This document shows positions 1-8,210 of a stretch of DNA of 64,000 nucleotides, piece by piece. The position numbers were made by a program, and so were the translations under genes. Within the stretch, counting starts at the first letter, position 1. Each line of letters opens with the position of its first letter. Source of the stretch: Cytophagaceae bacterium (GTDB lineage Bacteria > Bacteroidota > Bacteroidia > Cytophagales > Cytophagaceae); NCBI GenBank assembly GCA_021151805.1, contig JAGKWN010000004.1, positions 1-64,000 of the forward strand. The letters run 5' to 3'. Below the pieces are notes generated by a model. That model saw nothing but the letters and a program-made list of their open reading frames with translations. It made no database searches and was not told the DNA's origin.

Positions 1-50
1 ATTATGAATTATGAATTTTCTCACTCTGCTGGAAGTCTTTTCTGCATCTC

Positions 51-104
51 CACGAATCTGTTTAACCGACGTCCGCCGCGGCGGATCATCGTGGGATTTT
101 ACAA
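51..104. repeat. Direct repeat copy 1 (about 54 bp)
   Basis: This segment begins CACGAATCTGTTTAACC, contains the perfect palindrome CCGCCGCGGCGG and ends with CGTGGGATTTTACAA. Copy 2 at 584-638 matches it apart from a few substitutions and one-base indels. Both copies lie in non-coding DNA in the same orientation. This looks like a dispersed intergenic repeat; a mobile origin is only inference. Confidence 0.7.
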
Positions 105-277
105 CAATCTCATTGCTGTCCTCTGCAGACGATTGATTGATAATTCCGGGTATATGCAGCTTTTCCTGTGCCGGAATTTTTTTATATTTGCTGACGGAAT
201 CAGCAGACACAGCTGTATAAGTAATCGCTATTTAGCCCAAAACCTGTATAGCTATTTTAGAACCAATATTCCCAACC

Positions 278-343
278 TTCACCCGTACTTCATCTGTAGT
301 TCACCCGTACTTCATCCGGAGTTCACCCGTAGTTCACCCGTAG
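278..343. repeat. Tandem array of six 11-bp units
   Basis: Six consecutive 11-base units follow the consensus TTCAYCCGTAS: TTCACCCGTAC, TTCATCTGTAG, TTCACCCGTAC, TTCATCCGGAG, TTCACCCGTAG, TTCACCCGTAG. The period is not a multiple of three, so it is not a coding repeat. It is close to one DNA helical turn, which would put each unit on the same face of the helix. There are no unique spacers, so this is not a CRISPR array. Function unknown. Confidence 0.85.
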
Positions 344-583
344 TTAAGCCCGGGAAATGCCCACCCAATACCCACTCAATGCCTGAAGAATATCCCGTTA
401 AAGGTTCGGGAAATAGCATCTGGATACTTAGAAAGAGTCAGGGGTAAGGGTGATCTGTGTGTTACAGGTCAAGTTAAGTGTTCAGTCGCAGGTCTTTAGC
501 GCAGCGTAACATTGAAGCCAACCGGATCTCTCACTGATCAGGCACGAGCAAATGCTTTCTCAGACATGAACCCCGCGTGTCTT

Positions 584-638
584 CACGATCTGTTTAACCC
601 ACGTCCGTCGTGGCGGATCAATCGTGGGATTTTTACAA
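584..638. repeat. Direct repeat copy 2 (about 55 bp)
   Basis: This is the second copy of the repeat at 51-104. The central palindrome is decayed here (CCGTCGTGGCGG instead of CCGCCGCGGCGG), while the flanks CTGTTTAACC and CGTGGGATTTT are retained. The core CCGTCGTGGCGGA also appears alone near 2815-2827, so it is a dispersed element. Confidence 0.7.
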
Positions 639-695
639 GCTGTAATCAGATGTAGCGCCCATAGGTTTTCTCTGTATTTTATTTTATTTTTCTGA

Positions 696-1643
696 ATGGA
701 ACAAAACAACCGACGTACTTTTATCAGGCAGGCTTCTCTTGCAGCGGCAGGGTTTGCCTTACTGCCATCTTTCGATCTTTTTGCTGAAGAGCAGAAAAAA
801 TTTCATTTTGAAATTTCACTGGCTGAATGGTCCCTGCACAAGGCCTTGTTTGGCGGAAAAATGACCAACCTTGATTTTCCGGAAGTAGCTAAAAAGCAAT
901 ACGGCATCAGCGCCGTGGAATATGTAAACCAGTTCTTCAGCGATAAGGCCAAGGACATTACCTACCTGAACCAGCTGAAACAACGATGCAGCGACAATGG
1001 TGTAAAAAGTGTGCTGATCATGATCGACCAGGAAGGGCCGCTGGCCGACAAGGATAATACACTGCGTGAAAAGGCAGTTGAGAATCATTACAAGTGGGTG
1101 GATGCATCCAAACACCTGGGCGGCCATGCTATCCGTGTGAACCTGCATGGTGAAGCCAATGCCGAAGAGTGGCATGCCGCAGCCGTTAAAAGTTTAACAG
1201 CGCTTGCAATTTATGCCGACACCATGGATATGACCATACTGGCGGAAAATCACGGCACCTGGTCGTCCAATGCAGCAATGCTTGCCAAGGTTGTGCAGGA
1301 AGTAAACCATCCGAAATGCAAAACGATGGTTGACTTCGCAAACTTCTGTGTGCGCCGTGAAAAAGGAGATCTATGGGAATCGCCTTGTGTAGAGTGGTAC
1401 GACAAATATAAAGGTGTAGAAGAATTGCTTCCTTTTGCGAAGGGGGTCAGCGCGAAGACATTCGATTTTAACGCAGCCGGTGAAGAAAGCAACACTGATT
1501 TTACCCGCATGCTGAAATTGGTAAAAGCATCAGCATACCGCGGTTATGTTGGTATTGAATACGAAGGCGACCGCTTAAGCGAAGAAGAAGGGATCAAAGC
1601 AAGTAAAAAACTGCTTGAGAAAATTCGTACAGCACTGGCATAA
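696..1643 (+). CDS. Sugar phosphate isomerase/epimerase-like protein, Tat-exported
   Basis: The 315-residue protein starts with a twin-arginine signal: NRRTFIRQ at residues 5-12, then a hydrophobic Ala/Leu stretch ending near residue 30. It should therefore be folded in the cytoplasm and exported to the periplasm. The rest reads as an AP-endonuclease-2/xylose-isomerase-like TIM barrel. The likely metal-ligand positions of this superfamily are Glu in LAENHG (about 184), Asp in MVDFANF (about 212) and Glu in GIEYEGD near the C-terminus. The usual third-ligand His segment reads SAKTFDF instead, so metal binding may differ. The family isomerises or epimerises sugars; the substrate cannot be read from sequence. 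It stands alone, with repeats on both sides. The ATG at 696 is the only start that includes the Tat motif. Confidence 0.85.
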   Translation: MEQNNRRTFIRQASLAAAGFALLPSFDLFAEEQKKFHFEISLAEWSLHKALFGGKMTNLDFPEVAKKQYGISAVEYVNQFFSDKAKDITYLNQLKQRCSDNGVKSVLIMIDQEGPLADKDNTLREKAVENHYKWVDASKHLGGHAIRVNLHGEANAEEWHAAAVKSLTALAIYADTMDMTILAENHGTWSSNAAMLAKVVQEVNHPKCKTMVDFANFCVRREKGDLWESPCVEWYDKYKGVEELLPFAKGVSAKTFDFNAAGEESNTDFTRMLKLVKASAYRGYVGIEYEGDRLSEEEGIKASKKLLEKIRTALA

Positions 1644-1660
1644 TTATTCTAATTACAGAT

Positions 1661-1721
1661 CCATGATTGAAATCATGGGTTACTATACGAATACTGGATA
1701 GCCCACGGTTTTAACCGTGGG
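1661..1721. repeat. Paired REP-like palindromes
   Basis: Two short palindromes follow the gene. CCATGATT-GA-AATCATGG lies at 1661-1678 and CCCACGGTT-TT-AACCGTGGG at 1702-1721. Paired GC-capped palindromes with AT-rich centres are typical of REP-type intergenic elements. They may also help stop transcription, but there is no T-run, so I call them a repeat rather than a terminator. Confidence 0.7.
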
Positions 1722-1742
1722 AGCACCCAACCCAATCGTATC

Positions 1743-1826
1743 CTGCTGGCGCAAGGTTTTCCTGTGCCTGATTAGTTATAACACCGTGGTCTGTGGCACA
1801 CAGACCACGCCTACTTGCGCCAGCAG
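1743..1826. repeat. Nested inverted repeat containing the GTCTGTG palindrome
   Basis: The outer arms CTGCTGGCGCAAG (1743-1755) and CTTGCGCCAGCAG (1814-1826) are perfect 13-bp inverted repeats. Inside them, CGTGGTCTGTG (1785-1795) and CACAGACCACG (1799-1809) form a second perfect 11-bp hairpin. The inner unit recurs at 2901-2925, 2937-2962, 3062-3086 and in weakened form at 49621-49648. A dispersed palindrome seems to sit between, or have been inserted into, another inverted repeat. Confidence 0.75.
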
Positions 1827-1876
1827 AGAAAATCAATATGTAATTAATTCATAATTCATAATTCATAATTTTTAAC

Positions 1877-2764
1877 ATGTTTGTTGAAGCCATAGAAAAA
1901 GCTGCTGCGTATACACGACCCATTCATACGATCATGCGTACGTATGGTGGTAAACAGATTATACCCGGTGCCGCCACATTCTTTTTTGTTAACAGGGAAG
2001 GCTATGCCATTACCTGCAAACACGTGGTAGATCTGCTGCTGGCGTCTGAAACGATCAACGCCAATTATGCAGCGTTCAGAGCGGAGAGAAATCGTTTGCC
2101 TAACGATGGAAAATATAAGAACAACCTGAAAGGCCTGGAGCTGAAATACAATATTGGTCCGGATACGGTTATCCAGATCCGGAATTCCTTTGTAGATGCG
2201 GTTTCCAGCATGTCGGGTTTTACCGTGCACCTGCACCCGACAGCAGATCTTGCCATTATTAAATTAAACGACTTCGGGAATATTCTGTATTCAGATGTTG
2301 CAGTGTTTAAAAAGAACGGAGCCGATATAAAACAAGGTGAAACACTTTGTCGCCTGGGCTTCCCTTTTCCAGAGTTTACAAACTTCGCCTACAACGAAGC
2401 GATTGATGATATCGAATGGACCGCAACGGGTATTCAGCAATCACCGCGCTTTCCGATCGATGGCATGGTAACACGTTTCCTTGCAGAGAATAATAGTTTG
2501 AACGGGATTGAATTAAGCACACCAGGGTTAAGAGGCCAAAGCGGAGGACCGCTGTTCAATAAAGAAGGTGTTGTGTATGGCATGCAATCATCTACCAAAC
2601 ACCTGCATTTAGGCTTCGATATTATTGATAAAGAAATATTCATCAACAACCGGCCGCATAAAGTCACCGATTATTCGTTCATGCATCTTGGGCAATGTAT
2701 TCATGTAGATGTGATCAAGAATTTTTTAGATGAACACAAAGTCATGTATTACGAGGAGGATTGA
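1877..2764 (+). CDS. Trypsin-like serine protease
   Basis: The 295-residue protein carries all three elements of a chymotrypsin-fold (S1/HtrA-like) catalytic triad: His49 in TCKHVVD, Asp124 in HPTADLAII and Ser222 in GLRGQSGGPLFN, in the right order and spacing. The Ser segment closely matches the GxSGGP consensus. There is no signal peptide and no PDZ domain, and the length fits a bare protease domain with a short N-terminal region. It is therefore probably cytoplasmic and may act on misfolded or foreign protein, but the substrate is unknown. It is an isolated gene between repeat clusters. The start is the ATG at 1877; an AT-rich repeat lies directly upstream. Confidence 0.85.
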   Translation: MFVEAIEKAAAYTRPIHTIMRTYGGKQIIPGAATFFFVNREGYAITCKHVVDLLLASETINANYAAFRAERNRLPNDGKYKNNLKGLELKYNIGPDTVIQIRNSFVDAVSSMSGFTVHLHPTADLAIIKLNDFGNILYSDVAVFKKNGADIKQGETLCRLGFPFPEFTNFAYNEAIDDIEWTATGIQQSPRFPIDGMVTRFLAENNSLNGIELSTPGLRGQSGGPLFNKEGVVYGMQSSTKHLHLGFDIIDKEIFINNRPHKVTDYSFMHLGQCIHVDVIKNFLDEHKVMYYEED

Positions 2765-2859
2765 CAAGACAATTATGAATTATGAGTTATGAATTATAAA
2801 TTATGAATTGTAATCCGTCGTGGCGGAATGATTCTCATCCCTTGAAAATTCAGGAACAA

Positions 2860-2888
2860 CCGATGCCATCGTTTAGCGATGGCATCGG
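2860..2888. repeat. Perfect 12-bp hairpin
   Basis: CCGATGCCATCG (2860-2871) and CGATGGCATCGG (2877-2888) pair perfectly around a five-base loop TTTAG. No T-run follows, so it is more likely an intergenic palindromic element than an intrinsic terminator for the protease gene. Confidence 0.7.
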
Positions 2889-2900
2889 TGTTTAGCGTTA

Positions 2901-3086
2901 CCGTGGCTGTGGCTCACAGACCACGATAGCTCTTCACCGTGGTCTGTGGCTCACAGACCACCTGCTTGACCCACATCTGAAACCAACACATGGGTCGTCT
3001 GATTTTCACGCTGATGCCACCATTCGCTTGTGCCTTTAAATATCTGACACAAGAAAATATTGTGATCTGTGTGTCACAGACCACGG
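2901..3086. repeat. Three copies of the CGTGGTCTGTG palindrome
   Basis: The copies are CCGTGGCTGTGGCTCACAGA... at 2901-2925 (one base missing in the left arm), the intact CCGTGGTCTGTG/CACAGACCACC at 2937-2962, and GTGATCTGTGTG/CACAGACCACGG at 3062-3086. Each can form a hairpin with an 11-12 bp stem. They belong to the same family as the inner palindrome at 1785-1809. Confidence 0.75.
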
Positions 3087-3365
3087 TGCCGGGAGAAGAT
3101 ATACTCTTATTTTTTTCTCATTTCATTACATACACCAGATTCAATTATATGACTTTTTAATGTTAAGCATTTTTGATATTCAGCTTACTACCTGAGAAAA
3201 GGCATACTATTTCCTGAAAAAAGTCATATTTAGCTGATTAATTAGGCGGTTTATATAGAAATAGTTATCTAAAGTAAATCAAAACTTTCACCTGCCATAT
3301 AAAATAAGGAGAGATTAATTATTGCATTTATTAAAGAAATTGCTAAATTGACATACCCTTAAATA

Positions 3366-3767
3366 ATGCAACGAACGCTATTAATATTATTTTTACTGAC
3401 CATGTTCAGTACTTCATTTTGGATTATTCAATTCCGGAATGAGGGTGATATATATAAGGCGTTTTCATCTCATAAAAAAACTTCGGTTCAACATCAGTCG
3501 AATTTTGAAGAAGTTAATTTGAATATCTGTAATAAACATTCCTTTCCATCAGAAGATATTTCTTTAACAGAAGATATTCCTTTTGAAAAAGAAGACAAAG
3601 ATGAAGTTGGAAAAGAAACATTCACAGATGCTCTCTTTTATTATATAGAGGAATCTGTAACCAATGATCTTTTTTCCGAAAAGATTGTCGCTTCTTATGA
3701 CCGTTATTTTTTTAAACTTCATTTTTCAGACATATTCTCGCCTCCGCCTAACACTAACCGTGCTTAA
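3366..3767 (+). CDS. Small membrane-anchored hypothetical protein
   Basis: I do not recognise a family. The 133-residue product has one hydrophobic segment at residues 3-21 (signal anchor or signal peptide). A hydrophilic acidic middle follows (repeats of SEDISLTEDIPFEKEDKD type), then a C-terminal segment that ends in Pro-rich DIFSPPPNTNRA. It lies 119 bp upstream of the RND efflux adaptor gene on the same strand and has a clean ATG. Position suggests it is the first gene of the efflux unit or a leader-type accessory protein of that pump, but that is inference. Codon usage resembles its neighbours, except that it is more AT-rich. Confidence 0.6.
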   Translation: MQRTLLILFLLTMFSTSFWIIQFRNEGDIYKAFSSHKKTSVQHQSNFEEVNLNICNKHSFPSEDISLTEDIPFEKEDKDEVGKETFTDALFYYIEESVTNDLFSEKIVASYDRYFFKLHFSDIFSPPPNTNRA

Positions 3768-3886
3768 GTAGTTATTCTGATTTTAAAAAAGTTGTCCGTA
3801 CAAAATACCGTATTTACAACGAACCCTTTTAATTAAAAATCTAAACACACGTAAGGCTTCGGTTTTGCGTAGCAACGTATTTTGAA

Positions 3887-5002
3887 ATGGCAAAATTATC
3901 CCTTTATGCAGCTATCGTACTGCAAATCCTTACGATCGGTTGTTCTTTCGATAAAGAAAAAAAACAAGATGAAAAATATACGGTAACAAGGCCAATCATC
4001 ATCGATACAGTCTACTATATCGATTATGTTTCGGATATCCACTCCGTGAAAAATGTGGAGATCCGTTCCCGTGTGAAAGGTTATGTAGAAAGTATTCTGG
4101 TTGATGAAGGTAAATCGGTAAAGAAAGGCCAGATCCTGTTCCGCATCAGTGACCAGGAATACAAAGAAGAAGTATTAAAAGCAAAGGCGAATCTGAAGAA
4201 TGCCATTGCAGAAGCAAAGTCTGCAGAACTGAATCTTCAGAACGTAAAAGTACTTGTTGAAAAAAATGTTGTCTCAAAAACAGAGCTCGACATGGCGCAT
4301 GCCAAGCTGGATGCCTTGAATGCCAATATCGAAGAAGCAAAGTCGCATGAAGTAAGTGCGCAGCTTAAACTTTCTTTTACAGAAGTGCGCGCACCGTTTG
4401 ATGGTATCATTGACCGTATTCCGAATAAAGTAGGTAGCTTGATCGATGAAGGCACGCTGCTGACAACTTTATCAGACAACAGCGAAGTGTTTGCTTATTT
4501 CAATGTTTCAGAAAAAGAGTATCTGGATTTTACTTCTGATCAGTCGGGCTCTTACAGTAAAGCCGTAAGCTTGATTCTCGCAAACAATGAACAATTTAAT
4601 TACGAAGGCCAGGTAGAAACCATTGAAGGTGAATTTGATAATTCAACCGGAAGCATCGCGTTCCGTGCACGTTTCCCTAATCCGGACAAAGTGTTGAAGC
4701 ACGGATCAACCGGTAAGATCCGCTTGAAGCGCTCTATACAGAAGGCATTGGTAATACCGCAGAAATCTACTTTTGAAATCCAGGATAGAATGTTTGTTTA
4801 CGTGGTAGGTAAAGACAACATCGCGCAGATGCGGAGTGTACAGCCTAAGCTTCGTATACCGCACTTGTATATTATGGAATCAGGAATCACGGCAAATGAT
4901 AAATTTATATACGAAGGCATACAAGATGTAAGGGAAGGAATGGAGATTGCTCCTGAGTTTGTTTCGCTCAAAGCAATCATTCCACAACTGGGAAATGAAT
5001 AA
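3887..5002 (+). CDS. RND efflux periplasmic adaptor (membrane fusion protein) lipoprotein
   Basis: The 371-residue protein belongs to the AcrA/MexA (HlyD) family. It bridges the inner-membrane RND pump and the outer-membrane channel. The N-terminus is a lipoprotein signal with the lipobox LTIGC (Cys near residue 19), so it should be lipid-anchored. The first lipoyl half is recognisable (IRSRVKGYVESILVDEGKSV, about 61-80). A coiled-coil hairpin follows (about 100-155, rich in Ala/Glu/Lys), then the second lipoyl half (FTEVRAPFDGIIDRI, about 162-176), the beta-barrel and the membrane-proximal domain. It lies 43 bp before the permease gene. Substrate specificity is not evident. Confidence 0.93.
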   Translation: MAKLSLYAAIVLQILTIGCSFDKEKKQDEKYTVTRPIIIDTVYYIDYVSDIHSVKNVEIRSRVKGYVESILVDEGKSVKKGQILFRISDQEYKEEVLKAKANLKNAIAEAKSAELNLQNVKVLVEKNVVSKTELDMAHAKLDALNANIEEAKSHEVSAQLKLSFTEVRAPFDGIIDRIPNKVGSLIDEGTLLTTLSDNSEVFAYFNVSEKEYLDFTSDQSGSYSKAVSLILANNEQFNYEGQVETIEGEFDNSTGSIAFRARFPNPDKVLKHGSTGKIRLKRSIQKALVIPQKSTFEIQDRMFVYVVGKDNIAQMRSVQPKLRIPHLYIMESGITANDKFIYEGIQDVREGMEIAPEFVSLKAIIPQLGNE

Positions 5003-5045
5003 TACTTGTTATTTATTTTAGTTATTCACTTAGACAGCCCTTGAT

Positions 5046-8000
5046 ATGTTTAGTATATTCATTAACAGACCCGTTCTATCAATAGTAATTTCACTCATCA
5101 TTGTTTTTTTGGGAGTACTCTCGTTGATGGGACTTCCCGTTACACAATATCCGGATATTGCCCCACCGGTAGTTGCTGTAACAACCAAATATACCGGTGC
5201 CAATGCCGAGGTATGTGCAAAGGCCGTTGTAACACCGCTGGAACGCGCCATTAATGGGGTATCCGGGATGTCGTACATGACTTCCGTTTCCGGTAATGAT
5301 GGTACAAGTATCATTCAGGTATATTTTCAGGCAGGTGTTGATCCGGATCTGGCTTCAGTCAATGTGCAGAACCGTGTAACTGCCGTGCTCGATGAAATGC
5401 CGGAAGAAGTTATTAAGTCGGGTATCATCATTGAAAAAGAAGTGAACAGTATGTTGATGTATTTAAATATCTTAAGTACAGACTCAACTACCGATGAAAA
5501 GTTCTTATACAACTTTGCGGATATCAATATTCTCGCCGAGCTGAAACGTATCAATGGGGTAGGCTTTGCAGATATTATGGGCCAACGCGAATACTCCATG
5601 CGTATATGGCTCAGACCGGATCGTATGACGGTGTATGATGTTTCAGCGGAAGATATTATCAAAGCATTACGCGCACAGAATGTGGAAGCCGCACCGGGAA
5701 AGATCGGTGAGAGCTCCGGCCGTAAGTCTCAATCCCTGCAGTATGTATTGCGTTACTCCGGTAAGTATACCACAAAAGACCAGTATGAAAATATAGCAAT
5801 CAAAGCTAACGTGGGCGGGCAGATCCTGCGTCTGAAAGACGTAGCTGAAATTGAATTTGGTTCCCTGGATTATGACGTACTTTCAAAAGAGAACGGCAGG
5901 CCTTCTGCTGCTATCATCCTGAAGCAGCGTCCGGGCTCAAATGCCAGCGAAGTAATTGAAAATATTAAAGCAAAAATGGAAGAACTGAAGTCCAGAACAT
6001 TCCCGCCGGGGATGGACTATACAATCAGTTATGATGTATCGAGATTCCTCGATGCTTCCATACATGAAGTAATCAAAACACTGATTGAAGCTTTTATCCT
6101 GGTTGCGATCGTGGTGTTCCTGTTCCTGCAGGATTTCCGTTCAACCATCATTCCGATCATTGCAGTACCGGTATCACTGATCGGTACATTCTTCTTCATG
6201 GATATGCTGGGCTTTTCCATCAACCTGCTTACGCTGTTTGCATTGGTACTTGCTATTGGTATTGTGGTGGATGATGCCATTGTTGTTGTCGAGGCCGTGC
6301 ACGTGAAGATGGAAAAATTTCATATGAACGCGCGTGAAGCAACACACGCTTCCATGAAAGAGATCAGCGGAGCGATCATTGCAATTACGCTGGTAATGTC
6401 TGCCGTATTTATTCCGGTTGCATTTATGACCGGACCCGTAGGCGTATTTTACCGGCAGTTCTCTATTACCATGGCCATTGCAATTGTAATCTCCGGTGTG
6501 AATGCATTAACATTAACACCAGCATTGAGTGCTTTGCTGTTAAAACCACATGAAGGGCACAAGAAGAAAAAGAATATTTTAAACAAAGCATTTTATGTAT
6601 TTAATAAAGGCTTCTTCAATCTTACATTCAAATATCAGCACTTGTTGAATCTGGTGATCAACCGCAAGGTGGTTACATTCGGTTTATTGTTATTCTTCAT
6701 TATTGGAATCAAAGGTCTTGGATATTTATTGCCAACCGGATTCATTCCAACAGAAGACCAGGGGACAATCTATGCGAGTATTACCACGCCTTCCGGTGCA
6801 ACACTGGAAAGAACAGAGTCGGTGGTAGATGCTATTGACCGCGTTTCCAGAGGATTTGAAGGAGTTGAATCGGTTTCAACCATGGCTGGATACAATGTAA
6901 TGACCGAAGGTTCGGGGGCAACGTTTGGCATGGCCATGATCAACCTGAAGCCATGGGAAGAACGCAGTCAGTCAGTGGAGGAGATCATCGACTCCATGAC
7001 GCTAAAAACAAAACATTTAAAAGACGCCTCCATACAATTCTTCCCGCCGCCGGCTGTACCCGGTTATGGAAATGCCAGCGGGTTTGAATTCAGGATTCAG
7101 GATCGTTCCGGTACCGGCGACCTGCAGAAGCTGCAGCACATCGCAAATAAATTCATCACCAAGCTGAACGATCGCCCTGAGATCGAAGAAGCTTTCACAA
7201 GCTTCGATGCCAGCTTCCCGCAGTACATGATTAAAATCGATTACGATAAAGCTGCCCAGAAAGAAGTAACAGTTAATAACGCCATGGATAACCTCCAGTC
7301 ATTGATCGGAAGTTATTATGCAACCAACTTCATCCGATTCGGACAGATGTATAAAGTAATGGTGCAGGCACTGCCCCGTTACAGAGCACAGCCGCAGGAT
7401 ATTTTAAAGCTGTATGTGAAAAATGAAAAAGGCGAAATGGTTCCGTATTCTGCTTTTGCAACAGTAGAACGTGTATACGGTCCGGAGCAGTTGACGCGCC
7501 ACAACATGTTTACAGCAGCTATGGTGAATGGAGAACCTGCACCAGGCTATAGCAGCGGTGATGCCATTGAGGCGATCGAGGAAGTAGCCGCGGAAACATT
7601 ACCTAAAGGTTATACCTTTGAATGGTCAGGCATGACGCGTGATGAAGTGCTTTCCGGTAATCAGGTGACGATTATCTTTTTGATCTGTCTGATCTTTGTT
7701 TATCTGATTCTATCTGCACAATACGAAAGTTTCATTCTGCCGCTGGCGGTAATTATCTCTCTGCCTACGGGTATTTTCGGGGCATACCTGTTGTTGTTCA
7801 TTCTGGATCTTCAGAATAACATTTATGCGCAGGTTGCTTTGGTCATGCTTATCGGTCTTTTAGGAAAGAATGCCATTCTGATTATTGAGTTTGCCTTGCA
7901 AAAACAAAAAGAAGGCAAGACTCCTGCAGAAGCAGCAATCGAAGGTGCAGCAGCCCGCTTCAGACCAATTCTGATGACTTCGTTTGCATTCGTTGCCGGT

Positions 8001-8210
8001 TTGATTCCATTGATGATTGCTTCGGGGGCCGGTGCTATTGGTAACAGAACCATTGGTACAGCCGGTGCGGGCGGGATGTTCATTGGAACAGTACTTGGCT
8101 TGATTATTATTCCAGGTCTGTATGTAGTTTTTGCTACACTTGACCAGAAGTTATCCAGAAAAACAGAAACGGATCAACCACCGCATTTAAATACCCCATC
8201 TGAAATATGA
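5046..8210 (+). CDS. RND multidrug efflux permease (AcrB/HAE1 family)
   Basis: At 1054 residues it has the full length of an AcrB-type proton-driven pump in the inner membrane. The N-terminus FINRPVLSIVISLIIVFLG is the usual TM1 start and is followed by LPVTQYPDIAPP. The proton-relay residues are present: the Asp pair D409/D410 in TM4 (GIVVDDAIVVVE) and Lys941 in TM10 (LLGKNAILIIEFAL). They match AcrB D407/D408 and K940. These residues and the hydrophobic substrate-cavity sequence place it in the HAE1 (drug/hydrophobe) class rather than the metal-exporting CzcA class. The stop codon overlaps the start of the outer-membrane factor gene (ATGA), so the two are translationally coupled. Confidence 0.96.
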   Translation: MFSIFINRPVLSIVISLIIVFLGVLSLMGLPVTQYPDIAPPVVAVTTKYTGANAEVCAKAVVTPLERAINGVSGMSYMTSVSGNDGTSIIQVYFQAGVDPDLASVNVQNRVTAVLDEMPEEVIKSGIIIEKEVNSMLMYLNILSTDSTTDEKFLYNFADINILAELKRINGVGFADIMGQREYSMRIWLRPDRMTVYDVSAEDIIKALRAQNVEAAPGKIGESSGRKSQSLQYVLRYSGKYTTKDQYENIAIKANVGGQILRLKDVAEIEFGSLDYDVLSKENGRPSAAIILKQRPGSNASEVIENIKAKMEELKSRTFPPGMDYTISYDVSRFLDASIHEVIKTLIEAFILVAIVVFLFLQDFRSTIIPIIAVPVSLIGTFFFMDMLGFSINLLTLFALVLAIGIVVDDAIVVVEAVHVKMEKFHMNAREATHASMKEISGAIIAITLVMSAVFIPVAFMTGPVGVFYRQFSITMAIAIVISGVNALTLTPALSALLLKPHEGHKKKKNILNKAFYVFNKGFFNLTFKYQHLLNLVINRKVVTFGLLLFFIIGIKGLGYLLPTGFIPTEDQGTIYASITTPSGATLERTESVVDAIDRVSRGFEGVESVSTMAGYNVMTEGSGATFGMAMINLKPWEERSQSVEEIIDSMTLKTKHLKDASIQFFPPPAVPGYGNASGFEFRIQDRSGTGDLQKLQHIANKFITKLNDRPEIEEAFTSFDASFPQYMIKIDYDKAAQKEVTVNNAMDNLQSLIGSYYATNFIRFGQMYKVMVQALPRYRAQPQDILKLYVKNEKGEMVPYSAFATVERVYGPEQLTRHNMFTAAMVNGEPAPGYSSGDAIEAIEEVAAETLPKGYTFEWSGMTRDEVLSGNQVTIIFLICLIFVYLILSAQYESFILPLAVIISLPTGIFGAYLLLFILDLQNNIYAQVALVMLIGLLGKNAILIIEFALQKQKEGKTPAEAAIEGAAARFRPILMTSFAFVAGLIPLMIASGAGAIGNRTIGTAGAGGMFIGTVLGLIIIPGLYVVFATLDQKLSRKTETDQPPHLNTPSEI

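Larger units (their letters stand above)
1..695. other. Non-coding, repeat-rich stretch before the first gene
   Basis: I find no credible gene here. The one long open frame (4-447, plus strand) runs through direct and tandem repeats, has no domain-like composition and lacks a convincing start, so I treat it as chance. The stretch opens with the AT-rich motif ATTATGAATTATGAATT, which recurs near 1845-1868 and 2770-2808. It also holds one long direct repeat (51-104 and 584-638), an 11-bp tandem array (278-343) and a degenerate copy near 450-472 of the GTCTGTG palindrome found downstream. Nothing marks a promoter for the gene at 696 clearly. Confidence 0.6.
2765..3365. other. Non-coding region with REP-like elements, then AT-rich DNA
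   Basis: No gene is supported. The first part has tandem AATTATGAATT variants (2770-2808) and a CCGTCGTGGCGG core. The middle holds the hairpin at 2860-2888 and three copies of the GTCTGTG palindrome. From about 3090 to 3365 the DNA is AT-rich without recognisable elements; it presumably contains the promoter for the following genes, which I could not pin down. Confidence 0.6.

Noticed and set aside
278..343. Possible CRISPR array
   Set aside because: The repeats are 11 bp, directly adjacent, and have no unique spacers; no cas genes are present.
4..447. Open frame of 147 codons at the window start
   Set aside because: It crosses the direct repeat and the 11-bp tandem array, whose period breaks any coding pattern. 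Its composition (many Ser, Cys, Pro, Arg) is not protein-like and no domain is visible.
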